Origin: Chondromyces crocatus
GTDB taxonomy: Bacteria; Myxococcota_A; Polyangia; Polyangiales; Polyangiaceae
Length of the DNA: 64,000 nt
Assembly (NCBI RefSeq): GCF_001189295.1
Contig: NZ_CP012159.1
Span: forward strand, 4,418,525-4,482,524
Direction: 5' to 3'
A program made the translations under genes and the position numbers. A model generated the notes under the pieces. It ran no database searches and was not told the origin of the DNA. It saw only the letters and a program-made list of their open reading frames with translations. This document shows, one piece after another, positions 7,532-16,053 of the stretch (position 1 is its first letter; every line of letters starts with the position of its first letter).

Positions 7532-9574
7532 TCAGCCGTTCTGCAGTTGCCAGAGGTAAGCGTAGAGGCCGGCGTGCGCGACCAGCTCGTCGTGGCGTCC
7601 TCGCTCCCGGATGCGCCCCTCGTCGAGGACGACGATCTGGTCGGCGTGCCGGACCGTCGCGAGCCGATGGGCGACCACGATCATGCTGACACCGGCCGTG
7701 GTGTCCCTGAAGGCACGCTGGACGGCGGCCTCCGTCTCGTAGTCGAGGTGCGAGGTCGCCTCGTCCAGGGCCAGGATCGGCGCCCTCTTCAAGAGCGCCC
7801 GCGCGATGGCGACACGCTGTCGCTGGCCCCCGGAAAGCCGACGTCCGCGCTCGCCCACGTCGGCGTCGAGGCCATCGGGGAGGGCCTCCACGAACTCGAG
7901 CGCTTCGGCTTTGCGCAAAGCATCGCGCACCTCCTCCTGGGAGGCGCCAGGCCGCCCGAGGAGGACGTTCTCCCGCACCGTGCCGCGGAACAGATACGGC
8001 TCTTGCCCCACGATGGCGATCGCCGCGCGGGTATCCGAGAGCACGAGGTCGCGGAGATCGTGGCCGTCGAGGAGGATGCGCCCGGCGTCGACGTCGTAGA
8101 GGCGGAGCAAGAGCCGGAGCAGCGTGCTCTTGCCCGAGCCGGTCGGCCCCACGATCCCGAGCGTCTGCCCCGGCTTCAGGTGGAACGACACGTCGTCCAG
8201 GATCTTGCGGGAGGGCTCGTAGCCGAAAGAGATCCCCTCGACCACGATCTCGCCGCGGATGCTGTCCATCGGCAGCCGGGTGGGGCCGCTCCGGATGGTG
8301 GGCCGATCGTCGAGGAGTTCGAGCAGTCGCCGGGCGGATGCGACGGCGTTCTGGTAGAGCGCGATGACCTCCTGCACGCCGGTCATGGTGCTGACGAGCT
8401 GGGGGAACGAGTACAGCGCCTTCGTGTAAGCCTCCTCCGAGGCCTTTCCCCGGGCCACCCGTGCCCCACCGAAGGCTGCGGCGAGCGCGAAGCTGGCGGA
8501 GAAGAAGCCCTCGAAGACGACCTGCTGGAGCGAGATGGCGCGGGCCGAGACCGTGGAGGCATCGGCCAGATCATGGGCACGCCCGGCCACGCGGCGCGAC
8601 GTCGCCGTCTCGGCGTTGTGGCTCTTGATGTCGCTGATGCCCGCGAGGCTGTTCTCGAGGAGATCGTGGAACTCGTCGGAGCTCGCGCTCCTCCTGCTCC
8701 GGGCCTCGCTCGCGCGGCGCTCCAGGTGCCGCGAGGGCAACGCGACGAGGAGCAGAGGAGCCGCCGCCGTGACGACCAGATGAGGCGACCCCAGGAGAGA
8801 TTTCGCCGCGACGAGGATGGCCAGGGTGTTGGACACGACCGTGTCCCCACCGCGCTCGATGAACGCCCCGATCCGCGCTACGTCCTCGGTCACGACGCCG
8901 ATGAGACGACCCGTACCCTGCTTGTCGCGGGTGGCCATGTCCTGCGCGACGATGGCTTCGAACACCTGCGCCCGGAGGGAGCTCTCCGCCGAGCGCGCGA
9001 TCTGCCGCCAGGACTGGGTCCGGTGATGGCGTAGAAACAGCTCTGCCGCGCTGAGCGCGAGCGTCACCATCCCCATCCGGACGGGGTTCGATTCGGCCCT
9101 GGCGTCCTCGACACCGTCCCGAGGTGGCGAACCCGGACCGCGGGCGGCGGTCACGGTGGAGAGCAAGCTGAACCCTTGCGCGATGCGGGCGGCGTGGCCG
9201 ACCGCGGAGAACAGGGTCAGCGGGAGGAGTTGCTCCGGTTTCTCGATGCACTTGCCGAGCACGCGGAGCAGGGCGCCGACATCGTCGTCGACGGCGATCT
9301 CGGGACCTCCCCGAGACAAGATCTCGCTCAGGCTCTCGCGGAGAAGCTCCTCGACTGGGGCCTCGATCGATTGCGACGTGAATTCGACGACGACGCGCCC
9401 GGTCCACGCATTGACGCTGGCGCGACGCACACCGGTGCGCGCTTCGAGCGCCCTCTTCAGCGCCGGAGCGAGGGCCCACCGCCCCTGGATGGCGTTCGAG
9501 CGCCAGCTCTCTCGCCCCGCCTTCGACGAGAGGAGGTGCAGGCGGAGTTCGTGTGCGCTGCGAGGATCGATCAT
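7532..9574 (-). CDS. ABC exporter (fused permease-ATPase) with HMA-like N-terminal domain
   Basis: A 680-aa half-transporter. Residues 1-95 look like a ferredoxin-fold HMA-type domain (TGVRRASVNAWTGRVVVEF) but lack the metal-binding CxxC. A six-helix exporter membrane domain follows (about 120-430), then an ATPase with Walker A GPTGSGKST (about 473), signature LSGGQRQR, Walker B LALDEATSHLD and an H-loop AHRLAT. There is no C39 peptidase domain, so leader removal must be done by another protein, plausibly the S8 protease. It lies between the radical SAM and YcaO genes on the same strand, and probably exports the mature peptide or confers self-resistance. Confidence 0.9.
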   Translation of the reverse strand: MIDPRSAHELRLHLLSSKAGRESWRSNAIQGRWALAPALKRALEARTGVRRASVNAWTGRVVVEFTSQSIEAPVEELLRESLSEILSRGGPEIAVDDDVGALLRVLGKCIEKPEQLLPLTLFSAVGHAARIAQGFSLLSTVTAARGPGSPPRDGVEDARAESNPVRMGMVTLALSAAELFLRHHRTQSWRQIARSAESSLRAQVFEAIVAQDMATRDKQGTGRLIGVVTEDVARIGAFIERGGDTVVSNTLAILVAAKSLLGSPHLVVTAAAPLLLVALPSRHLERRASEARSRRSASSDEFHDLLENSLAGISDIKSHNAETATSRRVAGRAHDLADASTVSARAISLQQVVFEGFFSASFALAAAFGGARVARGKASEEAYTKALYSFPQLVSTMTGVQEVIALYQNAVASARRLLELLDDRPTIRSGPTRLPMDSIRGEIVVEGISFGYEPSRKILDDVSFHLKPGQTLGIVGPTGSGKSTLLRLLLRLYDVDAGRILLDGHDLRDLVLSDTRAAIAIVGQEPYLFRGTVRENVLLGRPGASQEEVRDALRKAEALEFVEALPDGLDADVGERGRRLSGGQRQRVAIARALLKRAPILALDEATSHLDYETEAAVQRAFRDTTAGVSMIVVAHRLATVRHADQIVVLDEGRIRERGRHDELVAHAGLYAYLWQLQNG

Positions 9575-9692
9575 GGGTTACTCCCTCGACGATACCGATG
9601 CGGGGAGACGCTCCCGCTGACAGAACGCGAGCCGATGGTATGGCCATCCCATGGATCGCCGCAACCCCTCCGCGGATTCGATGCCCGGCGCG

Positions 9693-11573
9693 TCACGCCT
9701 GCCACGTGGGTGAGATCTGCGTGATGTTGAACGCGCTGTGATAGCAGTGCAGCCAGTACACCTCGACGTAATCGGAGGGGGCATACTCGAACTGATTCTG
9801 CCGGTGATCGATGCGGATCGGGTTCGATTGAAAGGTGGCCTTCGCGCCGAGGAAGGAACGGGACGATGCCAGGTGGGTCTCCGGGATCTCGACGACGTAC
9901 CCACCTGGCTCCACGGCCTGGATCGTGACGTGCTGGAGGGAGAGGCGCGTGTCGGGGGCCTCGGGACGATAGAGATTCGGCCTGTTCAGGAGATCGATCT
10001 CGAAATACACCTGCGCGCCCTCGTCGCTCCACCAGGGCTGTGTCGAGACGAACGCGGACAGGAGCGCGTCGAACTCGTCTCTCGCGCTGTGCATGTAGTA
10101 GGCGATCCGGCCCAGGGTATTGGGGTCGACGCTCTTCTCCTCGATGACCTCCTCGAGGAGCTTCGCGAGCGGCGCCGAGGGGTTCTCCTGGAGGAATCGG
10201 CTGAACTTCATGTAGAGCGCGCTGTGGCTCTCCAGGCCCTTCGTGCTCAGGTACTTGGACAGGCAGTAGAGCGCGCGCAGGTTGAAGAGGATCATCGTGG
10301 CGTACACGAACCGCCAGCCCACCATGTAGTCGTCGCGTGGCACTTCGCGGGTCTCCACGACGATCTCGGCCTCGCTCCCGGGCTCACGCGAAGGCTCCGT
10401 GACGAGCCCGTAAGGGCCTCGCATGCTGTTCAGCGCAATGTTGTTGATGAGATAGAGCGGGTGGCAAAAGAAGAGGTCGGCGCCCCCTGCGCAGAGGCGA
10501 TCGACCCCCTCCACGAAGGACGTCAGGGTCTCCCCGGGAAGGGGCCAGATCAGCTCGACGTGGGAGCTGATGCCGTTGTCGTTGAGGTATCTCTGCATCG
10601 CGAGATACGCCTTCGTCTTGATGTTCTGCCGGCCAACGAGCTTGAGGCTCTTTTCCTGCATCGTCTGCAGCGAGATCGTGTGGCTCAGGAGCAGCCCGGC
10701 GTCGTGGAAGATCTTGGTGATCTCCGAGACGCGCTCGGGTGTGTTCTTCGACGCGGAGAAGCCGACCAGCCGCGGGGATCCATGCTGTTCTTTGCATCGG
10801 GCCAGGTGGTGGGAGAGCTCCACGTCCCGCGGCAGGATCCCCCAGTTCGCATCCACGATCGCCAGGCTGTAGACCCCGCTTCGCGCGATCCACTCGAACT
10901 CGGCCTCGATGCGCGCCTGCGAGAACCTGTTCACCTTGGCGCCGATCGCGCCGCCCCAGTAGCAGTAGGTGCACGTGAAGGGGCAGCCCCGGTTCGTCTC
11001 GATGACGGCGTTCTTGTAGAGAGCGGGATCGAAGAGGCCCCCGAGGAACGGCGAAGGAATCTCGTCGAGATCGCGGATCCTCTCCTCGGACTCCGTCGTG
11101 ACCAGTTCCCCCCAGCGATAGAAGCTGAGCCCTTTCACGGACGCGAGGTCGGGCTCGTCTTTGCAGAGCTGCTTGAGAAAGCTCCGGAAGGTCTTCTCGC
11201 CTTCGCCATTGCATAACACGAGGCGCTCGTGCTCCGGGCTGAGGTACTTCTGCGCGCAGTTCATCACCTGCGGGCCGCCGAGGATGATGTGAACTCCCTC
11301 CTTGGCCTGGAGAAGCTCCTGGACCGTCGCCTTGAAGAGGCCCGTATTCCAGGCATAGCAACTGAATGCGTAGACGTCGGCGTCCGATTTCAAGAGGCGC
11401 GCCGTCAGGTCACGGCTCGTCATCGTTCCGCGCGTGCCCGCATGCTGTTCGAAGTGCCAGGTGGACTCGATCTCGGGGTCGAGGCAGGCATACGCCTGGA
11501 GGTAGCCGCCAGCCAGCGGGACCATCTGCGGCATGATGTCTAAGGTGACGAATGTGACCTTCTTCCGGCTCAT
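9693..11573 (-). CDS. B12-binding radical SAM enzyme
   Basis: A 626-aa protein. I chose the ATG at 11573 (MSRKKVTFVTLDIMPQM) because it has a strong AAGGAGA ribosome site 7 bases upstream; the frame stays open much further upstream but that part looks non-coding. The N-terminal 150 residues form a cobalamin-binding Rossmann-type domain (DADVYAFSCYAWN, IILGGPQVMNC). The radical SAM cluster motif CPFTCTYC lies near residue 197, followed by the TIM-barrel features IVDANWGI, LVGFSASKN and HVELIWPLPGE. The C-terminal 220 residues are an accessory domain of unknown function. B12-radical SAM enzymes in RiPP clusters often methylate unactivated carbons, but others cyclise or rearrange. It heads the minus-strand set exporter-YcaO-TfuA, 118 bases upstream of the exporter gene. 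Confidence 0.9.
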   Translation of the reverse strand: MSRKKVTFVTLDIMPQMVPLAGGYLQAYACLDPEIESTWHFEQHAGTRGTMTSRDLTARLLKSDADVYAFSCYAWNTGLFKATVQELLQAKEGVHIILGGPQVMNCAQKYLSPEHERLVLCNGEGEKTFRSFLKQLCKDEPDLASVKGLSFYRWGELVTTESEERIRDLDEIPSPFLGGLFDPALYKNAVIETNRGCPFTCTYCYWGGAIGAKVNRFSQARIEAEFEWIARSGVYSLAIVDANWGILPRDVELSHHLARCKEQHGSPRLVGFSASKNTPERVSEITKIFHDAGLLLSHTISLQTMQEKSLKLVGRQNIKTKAYLAMQRYLNDNGISSHVELIWPLPGETLTSFVEGVDRLCAGGADLFFCHPLYLINNIALNSMRGPYGLVTEPSREPGSEAEIVVETREVPRDDYMVGWRFVYATMILFNLRALYCLSKYLSTKGLESHSALYMKFSRFLQENPSAPLAKLLEEVIEEKSVDPNTLGRIAYYMHSARDEFDALLSAFVSTQPWWSDEGAQVYFEIDLLNRPNLYRPEAPDTRLSLQHVTIQAVEPGGYVVEIPETHLASSRSFLGAKATFQSNPIRIDHRQNQFEYAPSDYVEVYWLHCYHSAFNITQISPTWQA

Positions 11574-11723
11574 CTGCGTCTCCTTGTCACGAGGACTCAG
11601 CGCATCGCAGACCGAGGACGCTGTCAAGCTCCGCAAGGCAGGTCCGGGTCGGGGAGCGCCCTCTCTGCGCATCGGAGCAGTCGCTGATCCTCGCACGATC
11701 TGCGCTAGGCTGTTTGCCCACCC
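11574..11723. promoter_or_regulatory. Divergent intergenic region, radical SAM gene versus sensor kinase gene
   Basis: These 150 bases separate the divergently transcribed radical SAM and histidine kinase genes and must hold promoters for both. On the minus side an AAGGAGA Shine-Dalgarno precedes the radical SAM start. I see no convincing -35/-10 pair or operator. Confidence 0.4.
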
Positions 11724-14633
11724 ATGTTCTCCCTCCCGGTCTTCCGCGGCCTCTCGGCGGCGCTTGCGCGGTTGCCCTTGCGAGCGGTCCTCGTCGTCCC
11801 GTTCGTTCTCCAGGTCGTCGTCGCGGTCGGGCTCACCGGGTACCTGGCACTCCGGAATGGTGAGCACGCGGTCGCCGATCTCGCCGGGCAGCTCCGGTCC
11901 GAGATCAGCGCGCGCATCCACGAGCGCATGGCCGCCCATGTCGCCGTCCCGCCGCTCGTCAACCAGCTCAATGCGGACGCCATTGCGCGAGGGCACCTCG
12001 ATCTCTCGGATCGGCAGGGGCGCGAGATGCACTTCTATCACCTGCTCCGCGCCTTCGAACCGATCAGCCTCACCTTCTTCGGGACCGCGGAGGGCGACTT
12101 CTATGGCGCGCGCCGGAGGCCGGACGGCAGCATCCAGGTGGTGCTGGAGGACGCCTCGACCGGACGCGCCTCTCGCTATTACGAGGTCGATGCGCAGGGA
12201 CGTCGCACCCGCGAAGCAGACGTCTTTCCCGATTTCGATCCGCGCAAGCGCCCCTGGTACGCCGCCGCGATCCAGGCGAATGGGCCCACGTGGAGCGGCG
12301 CCTACCGTCATTTCATCAGCAAGGGGATGGCCGTCACGGCCGTGCAGCCGGTCCGCAACGAGCAGGGCGAGCTGCTCGGCGTGCTCGGATCGGACTTCCT
12401 GTTCCTCCAGGTCAACGAGTTCCTCCGCAGCCTGTCCATCGGGCGCTCCGGGCAGACCTTCATCATGGAGCGCTCCGGTGAGCTGCTCGCCACGTCGACG
12501 AACGATCCCATCTTCGTCATCGAAGGAGAGCGCACGGAGCGCATCGCCGCGCCAGAGAGCGAGCAGCCCCTCGTGCGACTCACCAGCCGCCACCTGATCG
12601 AGCGCTTCGGCGATCTCTCGCGAATCGATGGAATCCAGCAGCTCGACTTCGAGATCGAGGGGGCGCGGCAGTTCGTGCAGGTGGAGCGCCTCCAGGACGG
12701 GCTGGGGATCGACTGGCTCATCGTGGTGGTCGTGCCCGAGGCCGACTTCATGGATCGGATCCACGCGAGCACCCGCAACACCGTGGCGCTGTGCGTGCTG
12801 GCACTCCTGTTCGCCATCGCGCTCGGGCTCATCACCACGCGCCGGATCGCGGCGCCGATCCTGCGCATCGGCGCGGCCGCCGGCGCCATCGAGCGGGGCA
12901 ACCTGGCGCAGGAGGTGCCGCCCGCGACCATCCGCGAGCTGTCCGCGCTGGGGAGCGCGTTCAACGCCATGACCCGTCGGCTGCGGGCGTCCTTCGAGGC
13001 GCTGCAGTCGAGCCGTGTGCTGCTGGAGGACGCGAACGAGGCGCTGGCCGCGTCGAACCTGAAGCTCGAGACCACGAACCTGGAGCTGGAGCACCGGGTC
13101 GAGGAGCGCACGGTGGAACTCCTGCGGGCGAAGGAGGCCGCCGACGCCGCGAGTGCAGCCAAGAGCGAATTCCTGGCGAGCATGAGCCACGAACTCCGCA
13201 CGCCGCTGAACGGCATCCTGGGCTACGCCCAGATCTTGCATCGGATGGCGCCAGAGGGATCGGTGGAGCGGGAGCGGGCACAGATCATCCAGCGCTCGGG
13301 AGAGCACCTGCTGCGGCTGATCAACGATGTGCTCGACCTGGCGAAGATCGAGGCGCGGAAGCTTTCGCTGTCCCCGCGCGACATGCACCTGCCGACGCTG
13401 CTGGAGAGCGTGACCGAGGTCTGCCGGGCGCGGGCCGAAGACAAGGGGCTCGTGTTCCAGGTCGAGCTGTCGGGGCCGCAGGGGATCGGGGTGCGCGTGG
13501 ACGACAAGCGGCTGACGCAGGTGCTCTGGAACCTGCTGGGGAACGCGATCAAGTTCACGGAGCGGGGGCGCGTCACGCTGCGGGTGACGACGTCGGAAGG
13601 CGAGGCAGGCAGCGCGGTGCGCCCGGGGCCGCAAGGCGAGGTGGAGGCGGGCGAGGCGGCTCCGGGCATGCGGCGGATCGTGTTCCGGGTGGAGGACACC
13701 GGTCCGGGGATCCTGGCGGAGGATCTCGAACGGATCTTCCAGCCCTTCGAGCAGGCGGGGAGCGGACGCCGGCGCGCCGAGGGGACGGGTCTGGGGCTCT
13801 CGATCTGCAAGCAGATCGTCGAGCTGATGGGGGGCACCGTGCGGGTGGAGAGCACGCCCGGAGAGGGGAGCGTCTTCGAGGTGGCGCTCTCGCTGCCCGA
13901 GGTGACGATCGCGGCGGCCGAGGTGAGCTACCCCTGGGAAAGCATCATCGGTTACCGCGGCGCGCGGCGGCGGGTGCTGGTGATCGACGACATGCCCGAC
14001 AACCGCGCGGTCATCGCCGACATGCTCGCCCCGCTCGGGTTCGACGTGGCGACCGCGGAGGGAGGCGCCGAGGGGCTGATGATGGCCGAGCAGCATGCGC
14101 CGGACGTCATCGTCGTCGACCTGGCGATGCCGGAGCTGGACGGCTACGAGGTGACGCGGCGTCTACGGCGCCTGCCGTCGCTCGCCGGCGTGCCCATCCT
14201 CGCCTCCTCCGCGAGCCTGTCGTCGGACATCGAGGAGAAAACGCGGGAGGCCGGGGCCGATGACTTCCTGCCGAAGCCCGTCCGCGCGGCGGAGCTGATC
14301 GGGGCCCTGGAGCGGCGCCTGGGGCTCGTGTGGGTCTTCCGGGACGGCTCCCCGCTGAGCCGGAGACCTCCTCCGCCAGGAGACGAGGTGGATGGGGCCG
14401 TGTCCGTGCGCGTCGCGCCATCCGCAGAGGACCTGGCGAGGTTGCTCGACCTGGCCAACCGCGGACGGATGCGAAAGCTGCTCGACGAGGCGGCGCGCTT
14501 CGAGCAACAGGACCCGGCCTACCGCCCGTTCGCCGCCCGCCTGCGCGAGCTGGTGCAGGGCTACCGGTTCAAGGAGATCGCCGCGCTCATCCAGCATCAC
14601 GCCGGGCGGAGCGGCCCCGGTTCGTCGCGTTGA
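11724..14633 (+). CDS. Hybrid sensor histidine kinase / response regulator with dCache sensor
   Basis: A 969-aa membrane kinase. One helix lies near residues 22-44, then a periplasmic dCache-type sensor (about 45-345, with the typical DPRKRPWY phrase), a second helix near 353-375, HAMP, a coiled coil, HisKA (phospho-His in SMSHELRTPLNG near 488), and HATPase_c with N (LWNLLGNAIKFTE), G1 (DTGPGI) and G2 (GTGLGLSICKQ) boxes. A receiver domain follows (about 752-870, acceptor Asp in VIVVDLAMPELDG), then a C-terminal helical tail that may be an HPt-like or regulatory segment, although I see no clear phospho-His motif there. It should sense an unknown extracellular ligand. It is divergent from the RiPP genes and could regulate them, but nothing in the sequence proves it. 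Its 3' end overlaps the convergent regulator gene by 47 bases. Confidence 0.93.
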   Translation: MFSLPVFRGLSAALARLPLRAVLVVPFVLQVVVAVGLTGYLALRNGEHAVADLAGQLRSEISARIHERMAAHVAVPPLVNQLNADAIARGHLDLSDRQGREMHFYHLLRAFEPISLTFFGTAEGDFYGARRRPDGSIQVVLEDASTGRASRYYEVDAQGRRTREADVFPDFDPRKRPWYAAAIQANGPTWSGAYRHFISKGMAVTAVQPVRNEQGELLGVLGSDFLFLQVNEFLRSLSIGRSGQTFIMERSGELLATSTNDPIFVIEGERTERIAAPESEQPLVRLTSRHLIERFGDLSRIDGIQQLDFEIEGARQFVQVERLQDGLGIDWLIVVVVPEADFMDRIHASTRNTVALCVLALLFAIALGLITTRRIAAPILRIGAAAGAIERGNLAQEVPPATIRELSALGSAFNAMTRRLRASFEALQSSRVLLEDANEALAASNLKLETTNLELEHRVEERTVELLRAKEAADAASAAKSEFLASMSHELRTPLNGILGYAQILHRMAPEGSVERERAQIIQRSGEHLLRLINDVLDLAKIEARKLSLSPRDMHLPTLLESVTEVCRARAEDKGLVFQVELSGPQGIGVRVDDKRLTQVLWNLLGNAIKFTERGRVTLRVTTSEGEAGSAVRPGPQGEVEAGEAAPGMRRIVFRVEDTGPGILAEDLERIFQPFEQAGSGRRRAEGTGLGLSICKQIVELMGGTVRVESTPGEGSVFEVALSLPEVTIAAAEVSYPWESIIGYRGARRRVLVIDDMPDNRAVIADMLAPLGFDVATAEGGAEGLMMAEQHAPDVIVVDLAMPELDGYEVTRRLRRLPSLAGVPILASSASLSSDIEEKTREAGADDFLPKPVRAAELIGALERRLGLVWVFRDGSPLSRRPPPPGDEVDGAVSVRVAPSAEDLARLLDLANRGRMRKLLDEAARFEQQDPAYRPFAARLRELVQGYRFKEIAALIQHHAGRSGPGSSR

Positions 14634-15618
14634 ACGACGCGACCTGACGCGTGGCCATGGCGTGTGCGATGCCGTGCTGGAGGGTGCCGAAGGTGGCGAC
14701 GCGGGTCATGTCGACGTCGAGTTCCACGAGCGCCTTGGCCACCTCGGGGCGGATGCCCGTGAGCAGGGCGCGGGCCCCGATGAGGCGAAGCGCATGGGCG
14801 CCGCGGAGGAGCTTGGCGGCGATGGCCCCGTCGACCCAGGGGACGCCGGTGATGTCGAGGATCACCGTCTCGGCGCCACGCGCCGTCACGCCGGCGAGCG
14901 TGTTCTCCAGGGCCTGATCGGCGCGTGCATCGTCGATCTCGCCGATGAGAGGCACGACCATGAGCCAGTCGGTGATGGGGATGAGCGGCGCGGCGAGATC
15001 GCGGAGCCGCTTGGTCTGGAGGGCAATGATCTGGTCGGTCAGCTCCGCGCGGGCCAGCTCGGCCTCTTCCCGATCGGCGAGCTGTCGTTCGAGCTGCTCC
15101 TTCGCCTCCCGCAGCGCCTCGGCGCTCTGCTCGAGCGAGAGCGTGAGCGTCATGCGTGTCGCCTCGGCGCGGGCCCGCTCCTCCATCTGGCGCGTCAGCT
15201 CGGCATTCTTCTCCCGGAGGGCGCGCGTGGCGTGGAGGAGGGCGAGATGATTCTGGACGCGGAGGGTCACCTCCTCTTCCTCGAAGGGCTTGACGAGATA
15301 ATCGGCAGCGCCGAGCCGGAGCGCGCGGATCTTCTGTTCGCTGGAGGCGATGGCCGTCAGGAAGATGATCGGGATCTCGCGCGTGGCCTCGTTCTCCTTC
15401 AACCGGCGGCACGTCTCGAACCCGTCCACGCCCGGCATCAGGGCGTCGAGGAGGATGAGATCAGGGGGCTCGTAGCTGACCCGCTCCAGGGCCATGGCGC
15501 CGTCGCTGGCCGACGCGACCTCGTACCCCTGGAGCTCGAGGAGGTCGGAGAGCACCTCGAGGTTCACCGGATTGTCGTCGACGATGAGGATGAGCGAAGC
15601 GTTGCGGTCTGGAAGCAT
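14587..15618 (-). CDS. Response regulator with C-terminal RsbR-type STAS domain
   Basis: A 343-aa cytoplasmic protein: receiver domain (residues 8-125, acceptor Asp58 in LILLDALMP, Lys in YLVKPF), a long charged coiled coil (about 130-220), and a STAS domain (about 225-330) of the RsbR/anti-anti-sigma type (LILDITGVPWVD-like segment, with a Thr at the usual phosphorylation position). RsbR-type STAS domains act in partner-switching stress modules. Here the receiver probably gates the STAS domain. It converges on the hybrid kinase with a 47-base overlap, which makes the two a plausible signalling pair with opposed transcription. Confidence 0.9.
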   Translation of the reverse strand: MLPDRNASLILIVDDNPVNLEVLSDLLELQGYEVASASDGAMALERVSYEPPDLILLDALMPGVDGFETCRRLKENEATREIPIIFLTAIASSEQKIRALRLGAADYLVKPFEEEEVTLRVQNHLALLHATRALREKNAELTRQMEERARAEATRMTLTLSLEQSAEALREAKEQLERQLADREEAELARAELTDQIIALQTKRLRDLAAPLIPITDWLMVVPLIGEIDDARADQALENTLAGVTARGAETVILDITGVPWVDGAIAAKLLRGAHALRLIGARALLTGIRPEVAKALVELDVDMTRVATFGTLQHGIAHAMATRQVASFNATNRGRSARRDAG

Positions 15619-16053
15619 GAGCCTCGGCGTGGGCTTGCGGGACCCAGGAGAGCGCGCCCTCCAGAGGTCGTGTACGGGCCGCTACGATTGGACACTTCCA
15701 GACGGATGCGACCCAGTCAAGCTCCGTCGGCGACTTCCCCCGAGCGCTCACGTTCACGGTGCATGCGGTAGAGCAGGCGAGGCGAAGAACACGCAGGTTG
15801 CAGCGAGCGGGAGCGTCGTGTCGTCGTGAGCCGTGGCGGGAGATGGCGCGAGTGAACGCGAACGGCAGGGTCCAGTGAGGGCGCCTGGGCGAGCGCGTCG
15901 ATCCTGCGTTGCCTCGACCGTCGAAGGACCGCTCGTGACGGCGAGGCCGTCCGCCCTGTGAGCCCGACGGCGTGCAGGCGAGCTTGATGGAGAGGAAGCG
16001 CTGGGCAGGCAAGAAACGAGGACGCGCTGTGCTGCTGCGCGCCCTCCTGGCGA
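15619..16053. other. Intergenic region with no recognisable gene
   Basis: The 435 bases between two minus-strand genes contain only GC-rich shadow frames. They must hold the promoter of the REC-STAS gene, but no clear promoter or terminator was identified. Confidence 0.5.

Noticed and set aside
9600-9690. 24-codon minus-strand frame as RiPP precursor
   Set aside because: No ribosome site, no leader-like or Cys/Ser/Thr-rich core composition, and no length support.
11574-14096. Upstream extension of the radical SAM frame to 14096 (1467 aa)
   Set aside because: It is antisense to the histidine kinase, low-complexity Arg/His/Asp-rich, and the ATG at 11573 has a strong ribosome site and matches the family start.
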